A stretch of DNA of 64,000 nucleotides from JBFKQC01 sp041627895 (GCA_041627895.1 JBFKQC010000009.1:1-64000); one strand, 5' to 3'. Shown: positions 1 to 8,962, counted from the first letter of the stretch. Numbers and translations are program-made. The notes: generated by a model not told the origin, from the sequence alone.

Positions 1-417
1 GACCCGGAGACCGGTGCCGTCGAGGTCGTCAGTTTCGTCGCCGTCGACGATTTCGGTCACGTGATCAACCCCATGATCGTGGAAGGTCAGGTACACGGTG
101 GTATCGCGCAGGGCATCGGCCAGGCACTGATGGAGCACGGTGTGTACGACGAAGCCGGGCAGCTGGTGACGGGTTCCTACATGGACTACTGCATGCCGCG
201 CGCCGACGATCTTCCGAACTTCACCATCGACACGACGGTGACACCGTGCACGCACAATCCCCTCGGCGTGAAGGGCTGCGGCGAGGCCGGCGCCATCGGC
301 TCGCCGCCGACGGTGATCAACGCGATCATCGACGCGCTGCACTCGGGCGGCCACAAGGTCGATCACATCGACATGCCGGCATCGCCCGGCCGCGTTTGGG
401 CGGCGATGCAGGGATAA
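1..417 (+). CDS. Molybdenum hydroxylase large subunit, C-terminal part (CoxL/xanthine dehydrogenase family)
   Basis: The reading frame is open from the first base of the window, so the gene starts upstream and only its last 138 codons are present. The segment carries the family's cofactor-binding end: a GQVHGGIAQGIGQAL stretch (about residues 30-44) and a GVKGCGEAG motif (about residues 89-97) holding the conserved glutamate that acts as catalytic base next to the molybdopterin-cytosine dinucleotide. These features are typical of form II CO dehydrogenase or aldehyde/xanthine oxidase large chains. The substrate cannot be told from this fragment; the small and medium subunits would be expected beyond the left edge. 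Confidence 0.9.
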   Translation, partial: DPETGAVEVVSFVAVDDFGHVINPMIVEGQVHGGIAQGIGQALMEHGVYDEAGQLVTGSYMDYCMPRADDLPNFTIDTTVTPCTHNPLGVKGCGEAGAIGSPPTVINAIIDALHSGGHKVDHIDMPASPGRVWAAMQG

Positions 418-427
418 GTCCGGACGG

Positions 428-451
428 CCGGGGGGGGCGCTGCCCCCCCGG
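428..451 (+). terminator. GC-rich hairpin after the molybdenum hydroxylase gene
   Basis: A run of CC plus G residues (428-436) pairs with a C run plus GG (443-451), giving a 9-bp stem with a 6-base loop, 10 bp after the stop codon. It lies between two convergent genes. There is no T-run, so it may be a Rho-assisted end or an mRNA-stabilising hairpin, not a classical intrinsic terminator. From memory, similar G-run/C-run hairpins are common between genes in this bacterial family. Confidence 0.5.
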
Positions 452-493
452 ACCCCGGCGTATTTCCAACGAGAAGAAGCATGGACCCCCGGG

Positions 494-949
494 CTAGGTG
501 AGCGGCTTTTCCATGAAGCGGCTGAGCGGGTCGGCGGCATAGTCGCCGAACGGACCGCGGCGGGTGAAACCGGCGCGTTCGTAGAGCCGGTGCGCGGCAT
601 CGAGCGTGTCGCCGGTTTCCAGCATCAGCGCGGCAAGGCCGCGGGCGCGGGCCTCGGCCTCGATCGCGGCGAGGATCGCGGCGCCGGTGCCCCCGCCCCT
701 GGCCTCGGGCGCGACGAACATCGACTTGATCTCGCCGTAGCCGCCCTTGTCGGCGAGCGCGCCGGTGCCGAGCGTGCGGCCGCCGCGCATTGCGACGAAG
801 AAGGCGATATCGGGCGCGGCGAGGGCGTCGACCGACAGGAAGTGGTTCGATTCGGCCGGGAACAGCGACCGCATCAGCGCGTGGCTTTCCTGAAGCAGGG
901 CCCTGGCGGCGGGCTCGCGCGGGTCGGCCTTGCGAACGGTGACGGTCAT
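494..949 (-). CDS. GNAT family N-acetyltransferase
   Basis: This 151-aa protein has the compact GNAT fold. The acetyl-CoA pyrophosphate loop is visible as PEARGGGTGA (residues 81-90), preceded by the IKSMFVA beta-strand and followed by a C-terminal LYERAGF block. The family transfers an acetyl group from acetyl-CoA to an amine; the acceptor here is unknown. The start codon (949) overlaps the stop of cobW by 4 bp (ATGA), so the two are co-transcribed and probably translationally coupled. The link to cobalt metabolism is therefore positional only. Confidence 0.85.
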   Translation of the reverse strand: MTVTVRKADPREPAARALLQESHALMRSLFPAESNHFLSVDALAAPDIAFFVAMRGGRTLGTGALADKGGYGEIKSMFVAPEARGGGTGAAILAAIEAEARARGLAALMLETGDTLDAAHRLYERAGFTRRGPFGDYAADPLSRFMEKPLT

Positions 950-2025
950 TGCCGCAGCGCGGCCTCGATCGCGGCGCGGTCGAGCCCGGCCTGGCCGATC
1001 ACCACGAGGCGGGTTTCGCGCGGCTCGTGCGCGCCGAGGGGGCGGTCGAAATAGGTCTCGATCCGGGGGCCGACGGCCTGGATCGTCAGGCGCATCGGCC
1101 TGGCGCGGACCGCCGCGAAGCCCTTCAGGCGCAGGATGTCGTGGGCGCGGATCGTGTCGGCGACAAGTTCGGCGAAGGCTTTCGGGTCGGCGATTTCCGG
1201 TCCGCTGACGACGAAGCTTTCGAACTCGTCGTGGCCGTGTTCGTGCGCGTCGTCGCGGTGGTCGCCGCCGCCGGCGCCGTCCGCGTCGTCGTCGTGGTGG
1301 TGATGGTGCACCTCGTGGCGGGCGGCGATGTCGGCCTCGGCGGCCTGGCCGCGGCCGAGCAGCACGTCGACCGGCAGCGCGCCCATCGAGGTGCGCACGA
1401 CCTGCACCCCGGCGCGGCTGTCGGCGGCGAGCCGCGCGGCGAGGATTGCCGCCTCGCGATCCTGCAGCAGGTCGGTCTTGTTCACCACGATCATGTCGGC
1501 GCAGGCGATCTGGTCCTCGAACAGCTCGCCCAGCGGCGTCTCGTGGTCGAGGTTGTCGTCGGCGCGGCGCTGGGCGTCCACGGCGGCGACGTCGTGGGCG
1601 AACCTGCCGTCGGTCACGGCCTTGCCGTCGACCACGGTCACGACGCCGTCGACGGTGACGCGGGTGCCGATCTCGGGCCAGTTGAAGGCGCGCACCAGGG
1701 GCTGCGGCAGGGCGAGGCCGGAGGTTTCGATCACGATGTGATCCGGCGGCGTGTCGCGCGCCAGGAGCTTTTCCATCGTCGGCACGAAATCCTCGGCCAC
1801 GGTGCAGCAGATGCAGCCGTTCGACAGTTCCACGATGTCGTCGTCGGTGCAGGCCGCGTCGCCGCAGCCCTTCAGGATTTCGCCGTCGACGCCGAGGTCG
1901 CCGAACTCGTTGATGATCAGCGCGATGCGGCGGCCGTTGGCGTTCTGCAACATGTGCCGGATCAGCGTGGTCTTGCCCGAGCCGAGAAAACCTGTGACGA
2001 CGGTGGCGGGAATCTTGGGCTGCAT
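946..2025 (-). CDS. cobW: CobW-type metal-associated GTPase
   Basis: The 359-aa protein is a COG0523/CobW GTPase. It shows the P-loop GFLGSGKTT (residues 12-20), the metal-binding CxCC motif in NGCICCTV (C71, C73, C74), an NKTD guanine-specificity motif, and a histidine-rich loop around residues 230-260 with five consecutive His. COG0523 proteins are metallochaperones that couple GTP hydrolysis to metal delivery; members in cob clusters are thought to handle cobalt. The chosen ATG (2025) gives the canonical short N-terminus before the P-loop. It is divergent from a DUF1636 gene and sits 0.5 kb from cbtAB, which supports a cobalt role over zinc. Confidence 0.93.
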   Translation of the reverse strand: MQPKIPATVVTGFLGSGKTTLIRHMLQNANGRRIALIINEFGDLGVDGEILKGCGDAACTDDDIVELSNGCICCTVAEDFVPTMEKLLARDTPPDHIVIETSGLALPQPLVRAFNWPEIGTRVTVDGVVTVVDGKAVTDGRFAHDVAAVDAQRRADDNLDHETPLGELFEDQIACADMIVVNKTDLLQDREAAILAARLAADSRAGVQVVRTSMGALPVDVLLGRGQAAEADIAARHEVHHHHHDDDADGAGGGDHRDDAHEHGHDEFESFVVSGPEIADPKAFAELVADTIRAHDILRLKGFAAVRARPMRLTIQAVGPRIETYFDRPLGAHEPRETRLVVIGQAGLDRAAIEAALRQ

Positions 2026-2060
2026 CAGGGGGCCTTTTGGACAGGGTGGCGGAAGACGGG

Positions 2061-2384
2061 GTGCCCGGGGACGGCGCACCCGAAGACAGGGTCATCGTGT
2101 GCCGGACCTGCGCGGGCGGCGCGGACCTGGCCGCGCTGCTGCGCGGGCGCGTGGGCGTGGCGGTGGAAGAGGCGGATTGCCTGAACGTCTGCGAGCGGCC
2201 GGCATCGCTGGCGCTGCGCGGGCCCGGGCGGGACGTCTACCTGTTCGCCGGCGTCCGGCCCGCCGATGCCGCGGACGCTGCGGCGCTGGTGCGGCTCTGG
2301 CAGGACGCCGAGGGCGGGCGCATCGAGGATGCGCGCCCGGCCGGGCGGCTGCGGTACTGCCTGCTGGGCCGGGTGCCGGGCTGA
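2061..2384 (+). CDS. DUF1636 family putative metal-binding protein (copy A)
   Basis: A short soluble protein (107 aa from the GTG at 2061). Four cysteines are arranged as CRTC near the N-terminus and CLNVC about 25 residues later, followed by the conserved ERPASLAL stretch; this is the DUF1636 signature, which suggests bound metal or an Fe-S cluster. Function is not established. The start is uncertain: an in-frame TTG at 2037 would add 8 residues, and GTG at 2097 would remove 12. It diverges from cobW with almost no spacer, and a second DUF1636 gene lies in the cobC-cbiB operon, so both copies track cobalt or corrin genes. Confidence 0.8.
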   Translation: MPGDGAPEDRVIVCRTCAGGADLAALLRGRVGVAVEEADCLNVCERPASLALRGPGRDVYLFAGVRPADAADAAALVRLWQDAEGGRIEDARPAGRLRYCLLGRVPG

Positions 2385-2508
2385 GGCGGGCCTTGATCCG
2401 ATGGCGCCCGTGGGGCCGGGGCGGTTCGCGCCGCGGATCCGGCGCGGGCGCAAATCCGCGTTCGGCCGGACGCCGGCCGATGCCGGACAAGGGGTATCCC
2501 GCACCGGC

Positions 2509-3186
2509 CTAGCCATCGGCGCGGGTCCAGAACCAGGCGCAGAACAGGCCGAGCAAGGCCCAGCTGGCGGCGGCGGTGCCGAGGCTGAGCGTGGCGAAAT
2601 GCGCCGCCAGTTCGGGCGGGGCGACGCCCCAGAACGTGTCGGGATGCGGTGCGCCCACGAGGTGGGGCAGCAGGACCAGCGCGGCGCCGGCAAGCGGCAT
2701 CCAGCCGCGGGCGAAGGCGATCAGCCCGAGCCCGGCGGCGGTGCACAGGATCGTCGCCGCCCACCAGGCCTGGCGCGGGCCGACGGCGCCGGCGGGGGTG
2801 CCGGGCAGTTCGGGCGGCAGGCCGATGGCGGGGGCGAGTTGCACCGCGACGAAGCCGGCGATGCCCCAGACCAGCCCGGTGCGCGGCGTGACCGGCGTGC
2901 CGCGGCGCAGCGCCAAAACCATCAGCGCGGTGAGGACCAGCGCGTAGCCGACGTAGGTCACCAGGTTGAACGCGACCGTCATCGCATGGCGCGCCAGATC
3001 GCCGTCGAGGCCGGGCGCGCCGCGGTCGGATTGCGGCGTGCCCGCGGCGAAGTGGATGCGCTGCCCGGATTCGTACAGCTCGCCCTCGAGCAGCACCGGA
3101 ATCACGAAGACGAATTGCAGCGCCGCGGCGATCAGCCCCGCCGCGACCCCAGCGAGCAGCGCGCTGGTCAGCAGATTTCGCGTCAT
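2509..3186 (-). CDS. cbtA: Cobalt transporter subunit CbtA
   Basis: A 225-aa inner-membrane protein with about five to six hydrophobic segments. It begins with a first membrane span of the LLAGVAAGLIAAALQFVFVI type and has the CbtA-typical GELYE segment after it; near the C-terminus lies LLPHLVGAPHPDTFWG, whose histidines are conserved in the family. CbtA with CbtB is a predicted cobalt importer known from genomic context with cobalamin genes. It starts 4 bp after the cbtB stop, so the two form an operon under the cobalamin riboswitch upstream of cbtB. Confidence 0.92.
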   Translation of the reverse strand: MTRNLLTSALLAGVAAGLIAAALQFVFVIPVLLEGELYESGQRIHFAAGTPQSDRGAPGLDGDLARHAMTVAFNLVTYVGYALVLTALMVLALRRGTPVTPRTGLVWGIAGFVAVQLAPAIGLPPELPGTPAGAVGPRQAWWAATILCTAAGLGLIAFARGWMPLAGAALVLLPHLVGAPHPDTFWGVAPPELAAHFATLSLGTAAASWALLGLFCAWFWTRADG

Positions 3187-3190
3187 CGGA

Positions 3191-3373
3191 TCAGTGGCAG
3201 GGAAACGCCATGGCGTGCCGCTGGTCGTGCGCCGCGTCGTGCAGCACCGTGGCCTGTGCGAAGCCCGACACGGCGAGCAGGAACAGCCCCGCGACGATCG
3301 CGAGCGCGATGGTGCCGAGCGAGGTGTCGGTGCGGGAAAGCCCGTGGGTCGGGGCCTGGATCTGGGTCGTCAT
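3191..3373 (-). CDS. cbtB: Cobalt transporter subunit CbtB
   Basis: A 60-aa protein with a single transmembrane helix (about residues 20-40) and a C-terminal histidine-rich tail (H45, H49, H53, H60 in the terminal PCH), the layout expected for CbtB, which is thought to capture or gate the metal for CbtA. The ATG at 3373 is preceded by a good ribosome-binding site (GGAG, about 10 bases upstream). It is the first gene after a cobalamin riboswitch, so its expression should fall when adenosylcobalamin is abundant. Confidence 0.93.
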   Translation of the reverse strand: MTTQIQAPTHGLSRTDTSLGTIALAIVAGLFLLAVSGFAQATVLHDAAHDQRHAMAFPCH

Positions 3374-3419
3374 CTGTCTTTCACTCCGTGTCCTGTCACA
3401 CCCGACAGGGTTGGGACCA

Positions 3420-3625
3420 TTTGCATGGCTGGTCTCCTGGCTTCGCGGGTCACGGCGCCTCGCCGCCTTCCCGGGGTGGGTCCCAGTGGCTTCGGGCGGG
3501 CGCTCTCCGCTTACAGTCGCGGGGGCGGCTTCGGCCTCCGGCCCCTGGTTGGGTCGCCGGCTCCGAATTCCCATTTCGGCCCCTTCGCGCTTCGGCGCGT
3601 CAGCGGGGCACCATGCGAGGGCTAT
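3420..3625 (-). promoter_or_regulatory. Cobalamin (AdoCbl) riboswitch upstream of cbtBA
   Basis: On the minus strand the leader of cbtB carries the conserved cobalamin-aptamer blocks in order: GGTGCC (3607-3612), GACTGTAAGCGG (3507-3518), GCCACTG (3484-3490), GGGAAGGC (3465-3472) and the B12 box AGCCAGGAGACCAGCC (3427-3442). A small hairpin (CCTGTC/GACAGG, 3392-3409) lies between the B12 box and the cbtB ribosome-binding site and is a candidate expression platform acting on translation. No T-run follows, which favours ribosome-site masking over transcription termination. It fills most of the 316-bp gap between cbtB and the GH10 gene. Confidence 0.96.
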
Positions 3626-3689
3626 ATAGCCGCGATGCTGCGGTCGTGGTCAAGGTGGATTGCGACGCAGGCGGAATGAATTGCGGCCC

Positions 3690-4814
3690 CTAGCGGCGTC
3701 TTGCGCGGGCGAGCGCCTCGGCGACGGCCGCGTAGGCGGCGGTTGGCTGGTTGGCGTCGTCGAAAAGCGTCGGGCGGTGGGGCAGTCCATCGCGGCGCGG
3801 CAGGCGCAGATCCCACTTGTCCATCTGCGGGCGCGGTTGTTCGGGCAGGTTCAGCCAGTTCAGCCGGTTCATCAGGCCCCACATCATCACCGTGTCGCAA
3901 GTCTTGCCGGAAAGGGTCGCATCCAGGAAGTCCGCCATCGTCTTGCCCACGGCCCGGTCCCGGGCAGCGATGTCGGAGGGCAGGCTGCGATCCTCGACAT
4001 CCATTTCCGTGATGTAGAGCCTCAGGCCCAAACGCCCGACCTTTTTGACAAAGCTGCGCCATTTCGACTTGGAGAACGGGAAATCGGGCCGCAGATGGGC
4101 CTGCACGCCGATGGCATGGATCGGGATGCCGCGCTTTTTCAATCGCTTGGCCGTTGTGAGCGCCATGGCGCGTTTGCGGGCGGCATCGGGATAGTTGTGT
4201 TCCATCCCCACCTCGTTCAGCACCAGCCGGGCGCCCGGGTCGGCGCGTGCGGCCTCGTCAAAGGCGATGTCGATGAATTCTGCGCCAAGGCTTTCCGAAA
4301 ACGGCGAAGGGATCAGCCCGTCCTTGCGCCGCCTCTGCCAATCGAATGGTTCGTTGACGACGGTCCAATAACCCATACGCCCGCGGTACCGGCCCACGAG
4401 GTTGCGCACATGAGCGCGAATGATCTCTTCGGCATTGGCGGATGTCACCGAACTGTGCACCCAGGCGGGCAGGAAATTGTGCCAGATCGCGGCGTGTCCG
4501 TTCATCCGTTTGCCGCCACGGGCGGCAAAAGTGGCGATGCGGTCCGCGGCGCTGAAATCGAAACGGGCATTGCGGGATCGTTGGCGCTGGCCCCAGATAA
4601 GCTGGTGTCCGAAGACGAAATCGCTGCATTCGCGCATGTAGATCGCGGCAACCCGTGGGTCGCCGGTGATCCGACGGTCGGGATAGTCGATGGCAGAGCC
4701 GAAACGGATGCCCCGCGATGCGGCAATCTGGGCAAGCGATTGCGTGCTTGCATCGGGCCTTTGAGCGAGTAGCAGAGCGGCTGCGGAGGTGCCAAGGAAT
4801 GTGCGTCTGTCCAT
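3690..4814 (-). CDS. Endo-1,4-beta-xylanase-type glycoside hydrolase, family GH10, with Tat-like signal
   Basis: The 374-aa protein has both GH10 catalytic glutamates in family context: acid/base E155 in TVVNEPFDW and nucleophile E270 in LYITEMDVED, with the WHN segment near 111-113 lining subsite -1. The N-terminus MDRRTFLGTSAAALLLAQ carries a twin-arginine pair followed by a hydrophobic stretch, so export by Tat is likely. The ATG at 4814 was chosen because it places this signal at the very N-terminus; upstream codons look non-coding. Substrate could be xylan or another beta-linked glycan. It has no operon partner and sits alone between the riboswitch and smc; the 5' flank is less GC-rich than its surroundings. 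Confidence 0.9.
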   Translation of the reverse strand: MDRRTFLGTSAAALLLAQRPDASTQSLAQIAASRGIRFGSAIDYPDRRITGDPRVAAIYMRECSDFVFGHQLIWGQRQRSRNARFDFSAADRIATFAARGGKRMNGHAAIWHNFLPAWVHSSVTSANAEEIIRAHVRNLVGRYRGRMGYWTVVNEPFDWQRRRKDGLIPSPFSESLGAEFIDIAFDEAARADPGARLVLNEVGMEHNYPDAARKRAMALTTAKRLKKRGIPIHAIGVQAHLRPDFPFSKSKWRSFVKKVGRLGLRLYITEMDVEDRSLPSDIAARDRAVGKTMADFLDATLSGKTCDTVMMWGLMNRLNWLNLPEQPRPQMDKWDLRLPRRDGLPHRPTLFDDANQPTAAYAAVAEALARARRR

Positions 4815-5001
4815 AATTTGCCTCCGATCAATGCAATGGATGCAGCGCAGCACGACACTTTCCACGTCCAAAATCTCAGCGAGCGCGCAATATCTTGTGG
4901 AAAACTGCACATGATTGCCCATATGCGGGGTCCCGGCGTTGACTCACCCACCATTCGGGCGCGACAGTACCGGGACGGGAATCACCGGCAGGGCAGGTCA
5001 G

Positions 5002-8000
5002 TTGCGGTTCACCAGGCTACGTCTCAACGGGTTCAAGAGCTTCGTCGATCCCACCGAACTGGTGATCGCGGACGGGCTGACCGGCGTGGTCGGCCCGAAC
5101 GGCTGCGGCAAGTCCAATCTTCTGGAGGCGCTGCGCTGGGTGATGGGCGAGAACCGCCCGACCGCGATGCGCGGCGGCGGCATGGAGGACGTGATCTTCG
5201 CCGGCGCTGCCACCCGGCCGGCGCGCAATTTCGCCGAGGTCGCGGTGCATATCGACAACGGCGACCGGCTGGCGCCCGCCGGGTTCAACGACGCCGACCA
5301 TCTGGAAATCGTGCGCCGGATCACCCGCGACGCGGGCAGCGCGTTCAAGGTCAACGCCCGGGACGCGCGCGCGCGCGACGTGCAGATGCTGTTCGCCGAT
5401 GCCTCGACCGGCGCGCATTCGCCGGCGCTGGTGCGGCAGGGCCAGATCGCCGAACTGATCAATGCCAAGCCGCGGTCGCGGCGCCGGGTGCTGGAAGAGG
5501 CCGCCGGGATCAGCGGGCTGTACCAGCGCCGCCACGAGGCGGAACTGAAGCTGAAGGGCGCCGAAACCAACCTGCTGCGGGTCGACGACGTGATCGAACA
5601 GCTCGCCTCGCAGCTCGCGCAGCTTGCAAGGCAGGCACGGCAGGCCGCGCGCTATCGCGAGATCGGCGCGGCGCTCAGGCAGTCGGAGGGCATGCTGCTG
5701 TACCGGCGGTGGCGCGAGGCGGACGAGGCGCGGCTGGCCGCCGACCGGGCGCTGGGCGAGCGCCAGCGCGAGGCTGCGGCGGCGGAGCGCGCGGCGCTGG
5801 AGGCGGCGAAGCATCGGGCGGAGGGCGACGCGGCGCTGCCGCCCCTGCGCGAGGAAGAGGCGATCGCGGCGGCGGTGCTGCAGCGGCTGCTGGTCGAGCG
5901 CGACACGCTGGCCGGTCAGGAAACCCGCGCGCGCCAGGCGGTCGAGACGCTCAGCGGCCAGATCGCCCAGCTTGGCCGCGACATCGAGCGCGAGGAGGCG
6001 CTGAACCGCGACGCCGGCGAGACCATGGAGCGGCTGGAGGACGAGCGCGGCGGCCTGCAGGCCGCGGGCGCCGGGCACGACGCGGCGATGGCCGAGGCGG
6101 GCGCGGCGGCGCAGGAGGCGGCGCGCGCGCTGCAGGAACGCGAGGCGGCACTAAGCCAGCTGACCGAGGACACGGCGCGGCTGGCGGCGCGGCACCAGTC
6201 GGCGCACCGGCTGCTGGACGACACGCGCAAGTTGCAGGAGCGTTCGGAAGGCGAGGCTGGCAAGGCGCGCGCGGCGCTTAATGCGGCACGGGCAGCGATG
6301 GGCGCCGCGGGCGAGGGCTTTGCCGCGGCCGAGGCGCGCCAGGCCGAGGCGGTGCGGCGCGCAGCGGCGGCCGAGACGGCGCTGGCCGAGGCCGACGCAG
6401 CGCGCGGCGAGGTCCAGGGGCGCGAGGCCGATGCGCGGGCCGAGCGCTCGGAGGCCGAGGGCGAGGTTTCGGCCCTGCGGGCCGAGGTGAACGCGCTGGC
6501 CCGGCTGGTGGAGCGCGACACTGCCGAGGGTGGGCAGGTGCTGGACCTGCTGCGGGTCGAGCCCGGTTACGAGAAGGCGCTGGGCGCGGCGCTGGCCGAC
6601 GATCTGCGCGCGCCCGCGGTCGAGGCGGCGGTGCGGTCGGGCTGGGTTTCGCTGCCGGGTTACGCCGTGCCGCAGGTATTGCCCGGCGGCGTGCAGGCGC
6701 TGAGCAACCACGTCACCGTGCCCGGTGTTCTGGCGCGGCGGATGTCGCAGATCGGGCTGGTCGATGCCGCGGACGGTGGCCGGCTGCAGGCCGAGCTGAA
6801 GCCGGGGCAGCGGCTGGTCAGCGCCGAGGGCGATCTCTGGCGCTGGGACGGATTCCGCGCCGGCGCCGAAGATGCGCCGAGCGCCGCGGCCCTGCGCCTG
6901 CAACAGCTGAACCGGCTGGAAGAGCTGAAGCACGAGCTTGTGGCGGCAACGGCGCGGGCCGACGGCGCGGCCGGGGCGCATGACCTGCTGAAGTCGCGGC
7001 TGGCCGAACTGACCGAGGCCGACCGCGCCGCGCGCGAAGCAAGGCGGGCGGCGGATGTCGAGGCCGCCGAGGCAAGCCGGGCGCTCAGCAAGGCCGAGGC
7101 CGAGCGCAACATCGCCGAGGGCAAGCTGGAATCGCTGCGCCTGGCCGTGGCGCGGCACGAGGAAGAGGCGACGCGCGCGCGGGCCGAGGCGCTGCAGGCG
7201 GAACGCGCGCTGGGCGATCTGGGCGACCTGGAGGCCGCGCGCGCCGGCGTCGAGGACGTCAGGCTGACGGTCGAGGCGGCACGGATGACGATGATGTCGC
7301 GCCGCGCTGCCCATGACGAGTTGCGCCATGCCGGCGAGGCGCGTGCCAAGCGGCTGGCCGAGGTCGCGCGCGAGGTCGAAAGCTGGCAGCGGCGGCTGGA
7401 AAGCGCCGGCAGGCGGGTCGGCGAACTGGCCGAGCGCAAGGCCGGTGCCGAGGCCGAACTGGAGGCGGCGGCGGATGCGCCCGGACGGATCGCGGCCGAG
7501 CGCGAGGATCTGGCCGACCGGATCGGCGAGGCCGAGGCGCGGCGGCAAAAGGCGGCGGATGCCCTGGCCGGGGGCGAGACGGCGCAGCGGCGGGCGGTGG
7601 AGACCGAACGCGCCGCGGAACGCGCGGCCAGCCAGGCGCGCGAGACCCGCGCGGCGGCCGAGGCGCGCGCGGAGGCGGTGCGCGAGGCGGTGGCGGCGGC
7701 GGTCGAACGGATCGACGAGGCCCAGGAAGTGACGCCCGCGGCGCTGCTGGAGCGGCTGGCGGTCGACCCCGACAGGATGCCCGACGCCGAGCATATCGAG
7801 CACGAGGTCAACCGGCTGAAGCGGCAGCGCGAGGCGCTGGGCGCGGTGAACCTGCGTGCCGAGGAGGACGCGCGCGAGGTGTCGGCCGAGCATGACGCGC
7901 TGGTGACCGAGAAGGCCGATCTGGAGGCCGCGATCGCCAAGCTGCGATCCGGCATCAACGCGCTGAACCGCGAGGGGCGCGAACGGCTGCTGACCGCGTT

Positions 8001-8457
8001 CGAGCAGGTCAATTCGAACTTCTCGATGCTGTTCACGCATCTCTTCGGCGGCGGCGAGGCCAAGCTGGTGCTGGTCGAATCCGACGATCCGCTGGAGGCC
8101 GGGCTGGAAATCATGTGCCAGCCGCCGGGCAAGAAGCTGTCGACCCTGTCGCTGTTGTCGGGCGGCGAGCAGACGCTGACCGCGCTGGCGCTGATCTTCG
8201 CGGTGTTCCTGGCGAACCCGGCGCCGATCTGCGTGCTCGACGAGGTCGACGCGCCGCTGGACGACGCCAACGTGACCCGGTTCTGCGACCTACTGGACGA
8301 GATGTGCCGGCGCACCGAGACCCGGTTCCTGATCATCACCCACCACGCGGTGACGATGGCGCGCATGGACCGGCTGTTCGGCGTGACGATGGGCGAGCAG
8401 GGCGTAAGCCAGCTGGTGTCGGTCGATCTGAGGAAGGCCGAGGCGATGGTGGCCTGA
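5002..8457 (+). CDS. smc: Chromosome segregation protein SMC
   Basis: A 1151-aa SMC ATPase that organises and segregates the chromosome with ScpAB. The N-terminus contains Walker A GPNGCGKSN (31-39). Two long Ala/Glu/Arg-rich coiled coils flank a hinge around residues 500-640. The C-terminal head has the ABC signature LLSGGEQ (about 1051-1057), Walker B with CVLDEVDAP (about 1076-1084) and the switch His in ITHH. The start is a TTG at 5002, giving the conserved MRFTRLRLNGFKSF start with an AGG-type ribosome-binding site a few bases upstream; longer in-frame ATG starts would add a non-conserved leader. It is transcribed away from the GH10 gene. Confidence 0.95.
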   Translation: MRFTRLRLNGFKSFVDPTELVIADGLTGVVGPNGCGKSNLLEALRWVMGENRPTAMRGGGMEDVIFAGAATRPARNFAEVAVHIDNGDRLAPAGFNDADHLEIVRRITRDAGSAFKVNARDARARDVQMLFADASTGAHSPALVRQGQIAELINAKPRSRRRVLEEAAGISGLYQRRHEAELKLKGAETNLLRVDDVIEQLASQLAQLARQARQAARYREIGAALRQSEGMLLYRRWREADEARLAADRALGERQREAAAAERAALEAAKHRAEGDAALPPLREEEAIAAAVLQRLLVERDTLAGQETRARQAVETLSGQIAQLGRDIEREEALNRDAGETMERLEDERGGLQAAGAGHDAAMAEAGAAAQEAARALQEREAALSQLTEDTARLAARHQSAHRLLDDTRKLQERSEGEAGKARAALNAARAAMGAAGEGFAAAEARQAEAVRRAAAAETALAEADAARGEVQGREADARAERSEAEGEVSALRAEVNALARLVERDTAEGGQVLDLLRVEPGYEKALGAALADDLRAPAVEAAVRSGWVSLPGYAVPQVLPGGVQALSNHVTVPGVLARRMSQIGLVDAADGGRLQAELKPGQRLVSAEGDLWRWDGFRAGAEDAPSAAALRLQQLNRLEELKHELVAATARADGAAGAHDLLKSRLAELTEADRAAREARRAADVEAAEASRALSKAEAERNIAEGKLESLRLAVARHEEEATRARAEALQAERALGDLGDLEAARAGVEDVRLTVEAARMTMMSRRAAHDELRHAGEARAKRLAEVAREVESWQRRLESAGRRVGELAERKAGAEAELEAAADAPGRIAAEREDLADRIGEAEARRQKAADALAGGETAQRRAVETERAAERAASQARETRAAAEARAEAVREAVAAAVERIDEAQEVTPAALLERLAVDPDRMPDAEHIEHEVNRLKRQREALGAVNLRAEEDAREVSAEHDALVTEKADLEAAIAKLRSGINALNREGRERLLTAFEQVNSNFSMLFTHLFGGGEAKLVLVESDDPLEAGLEIMCQPPGKKLSTLSLLSGGEQTLTALALIFAVFLANPAPICVLDEVDAPLDDANVTRFCDLLDEMCRRTETRFLIITHHAVTMARMDRLFGVTMGEQGVSQLVSVDLRKAEAMVA

Positions 8458-8596
8458 GACGTGCGCGCGCGGCCTGGCTGGACGGTGCAGCCGGCGCCGG
8501 GCGGCCGGAGGATCGGGCGCAGGCTCTCGCGGAACCGTGATCGCCGGGACCCGCCCGATCGGCTAGGCTGCGGGCGGAACCTGCCGGGAGTGTCCG

Positions 8597-8962
8597 ATGC
8601 GTCTTGTCGTTGCCGTTGCCTGCCTGATCGCCTCGGGTGCTGCCGCGCAGGAGGGCATGCGCGACAGCGACGAGTTGCTGACGCGGGCCGAGCTGACCGA
8701 GGTGCTGGCGGGCAACGTGCTGGAGTTCTACACCGACGGGCTGGCGACCTACCGCGCCGACGGCGGCTATGACTGGCGCTACTCGCCCGAGGGAAGGCGG
8801 GTGCCGGGGACCTACGAGGTGATGGAGGACAGCACGGTCTGCATCGCGTTCGACAACGGATTCTCGCGCTGCGACTACCTGGTGCGGAACGGCGCGCGGC
8901 TGGTGATGATCATCGAGAGCGGCGCCCGCTATCCGGTGCGCGCGATCGCGCCGATCGAATAG
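8597..8962 (+). CDS. Small secreted protein of unknown function
   Basis: A 121-aa protein with a short Sec signal (hydrophobic LVVAVACLIASG, predicted cleavage after AAA near residue 17) and a mature part of about 100 residues. The mature part contains an ADGGYDWRYSPEGR-like motif, two cysteines in TVCIAFDNGFSRCDYLV that could form a disulfide, and many aromatic residues, suggesting a small beta-rich periplasmic domain. I do not recognise it to a named family. A GGAG ribosome-binding site precedes the ATG. It is downstream of smc but separated by 139 bp that show no gene. Confidence 0.75.
   Translation: MRLVVAVACLIASGAAAQEGMRDSDELLTRAELTEVLAGNVLEFYTDGLATYRADGGYDWRYSPEGRRVPGTYEVMEDSTVCIAFDNGFSRCDYLVRNGARLVMIIESGARYPVRAIAPIE

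Noticed and set aside
494..2095. Long minus-strand frame running through the GNAT and cobW genes
   Set aside because: Only the last 151 codons match a GNAT protein; the rest is Arg-rich and lies in another frame over cobW, a typical GC-rich shadow.
6151..8040. Long frames antisense to smc (more than 600 codons)
   Set aside because: They are Arg/Ala/Gly/Leu-rich with no family similarity or ribosome-binding site. They arise because GC-rich coding DNA has few stops on the opposite strand.
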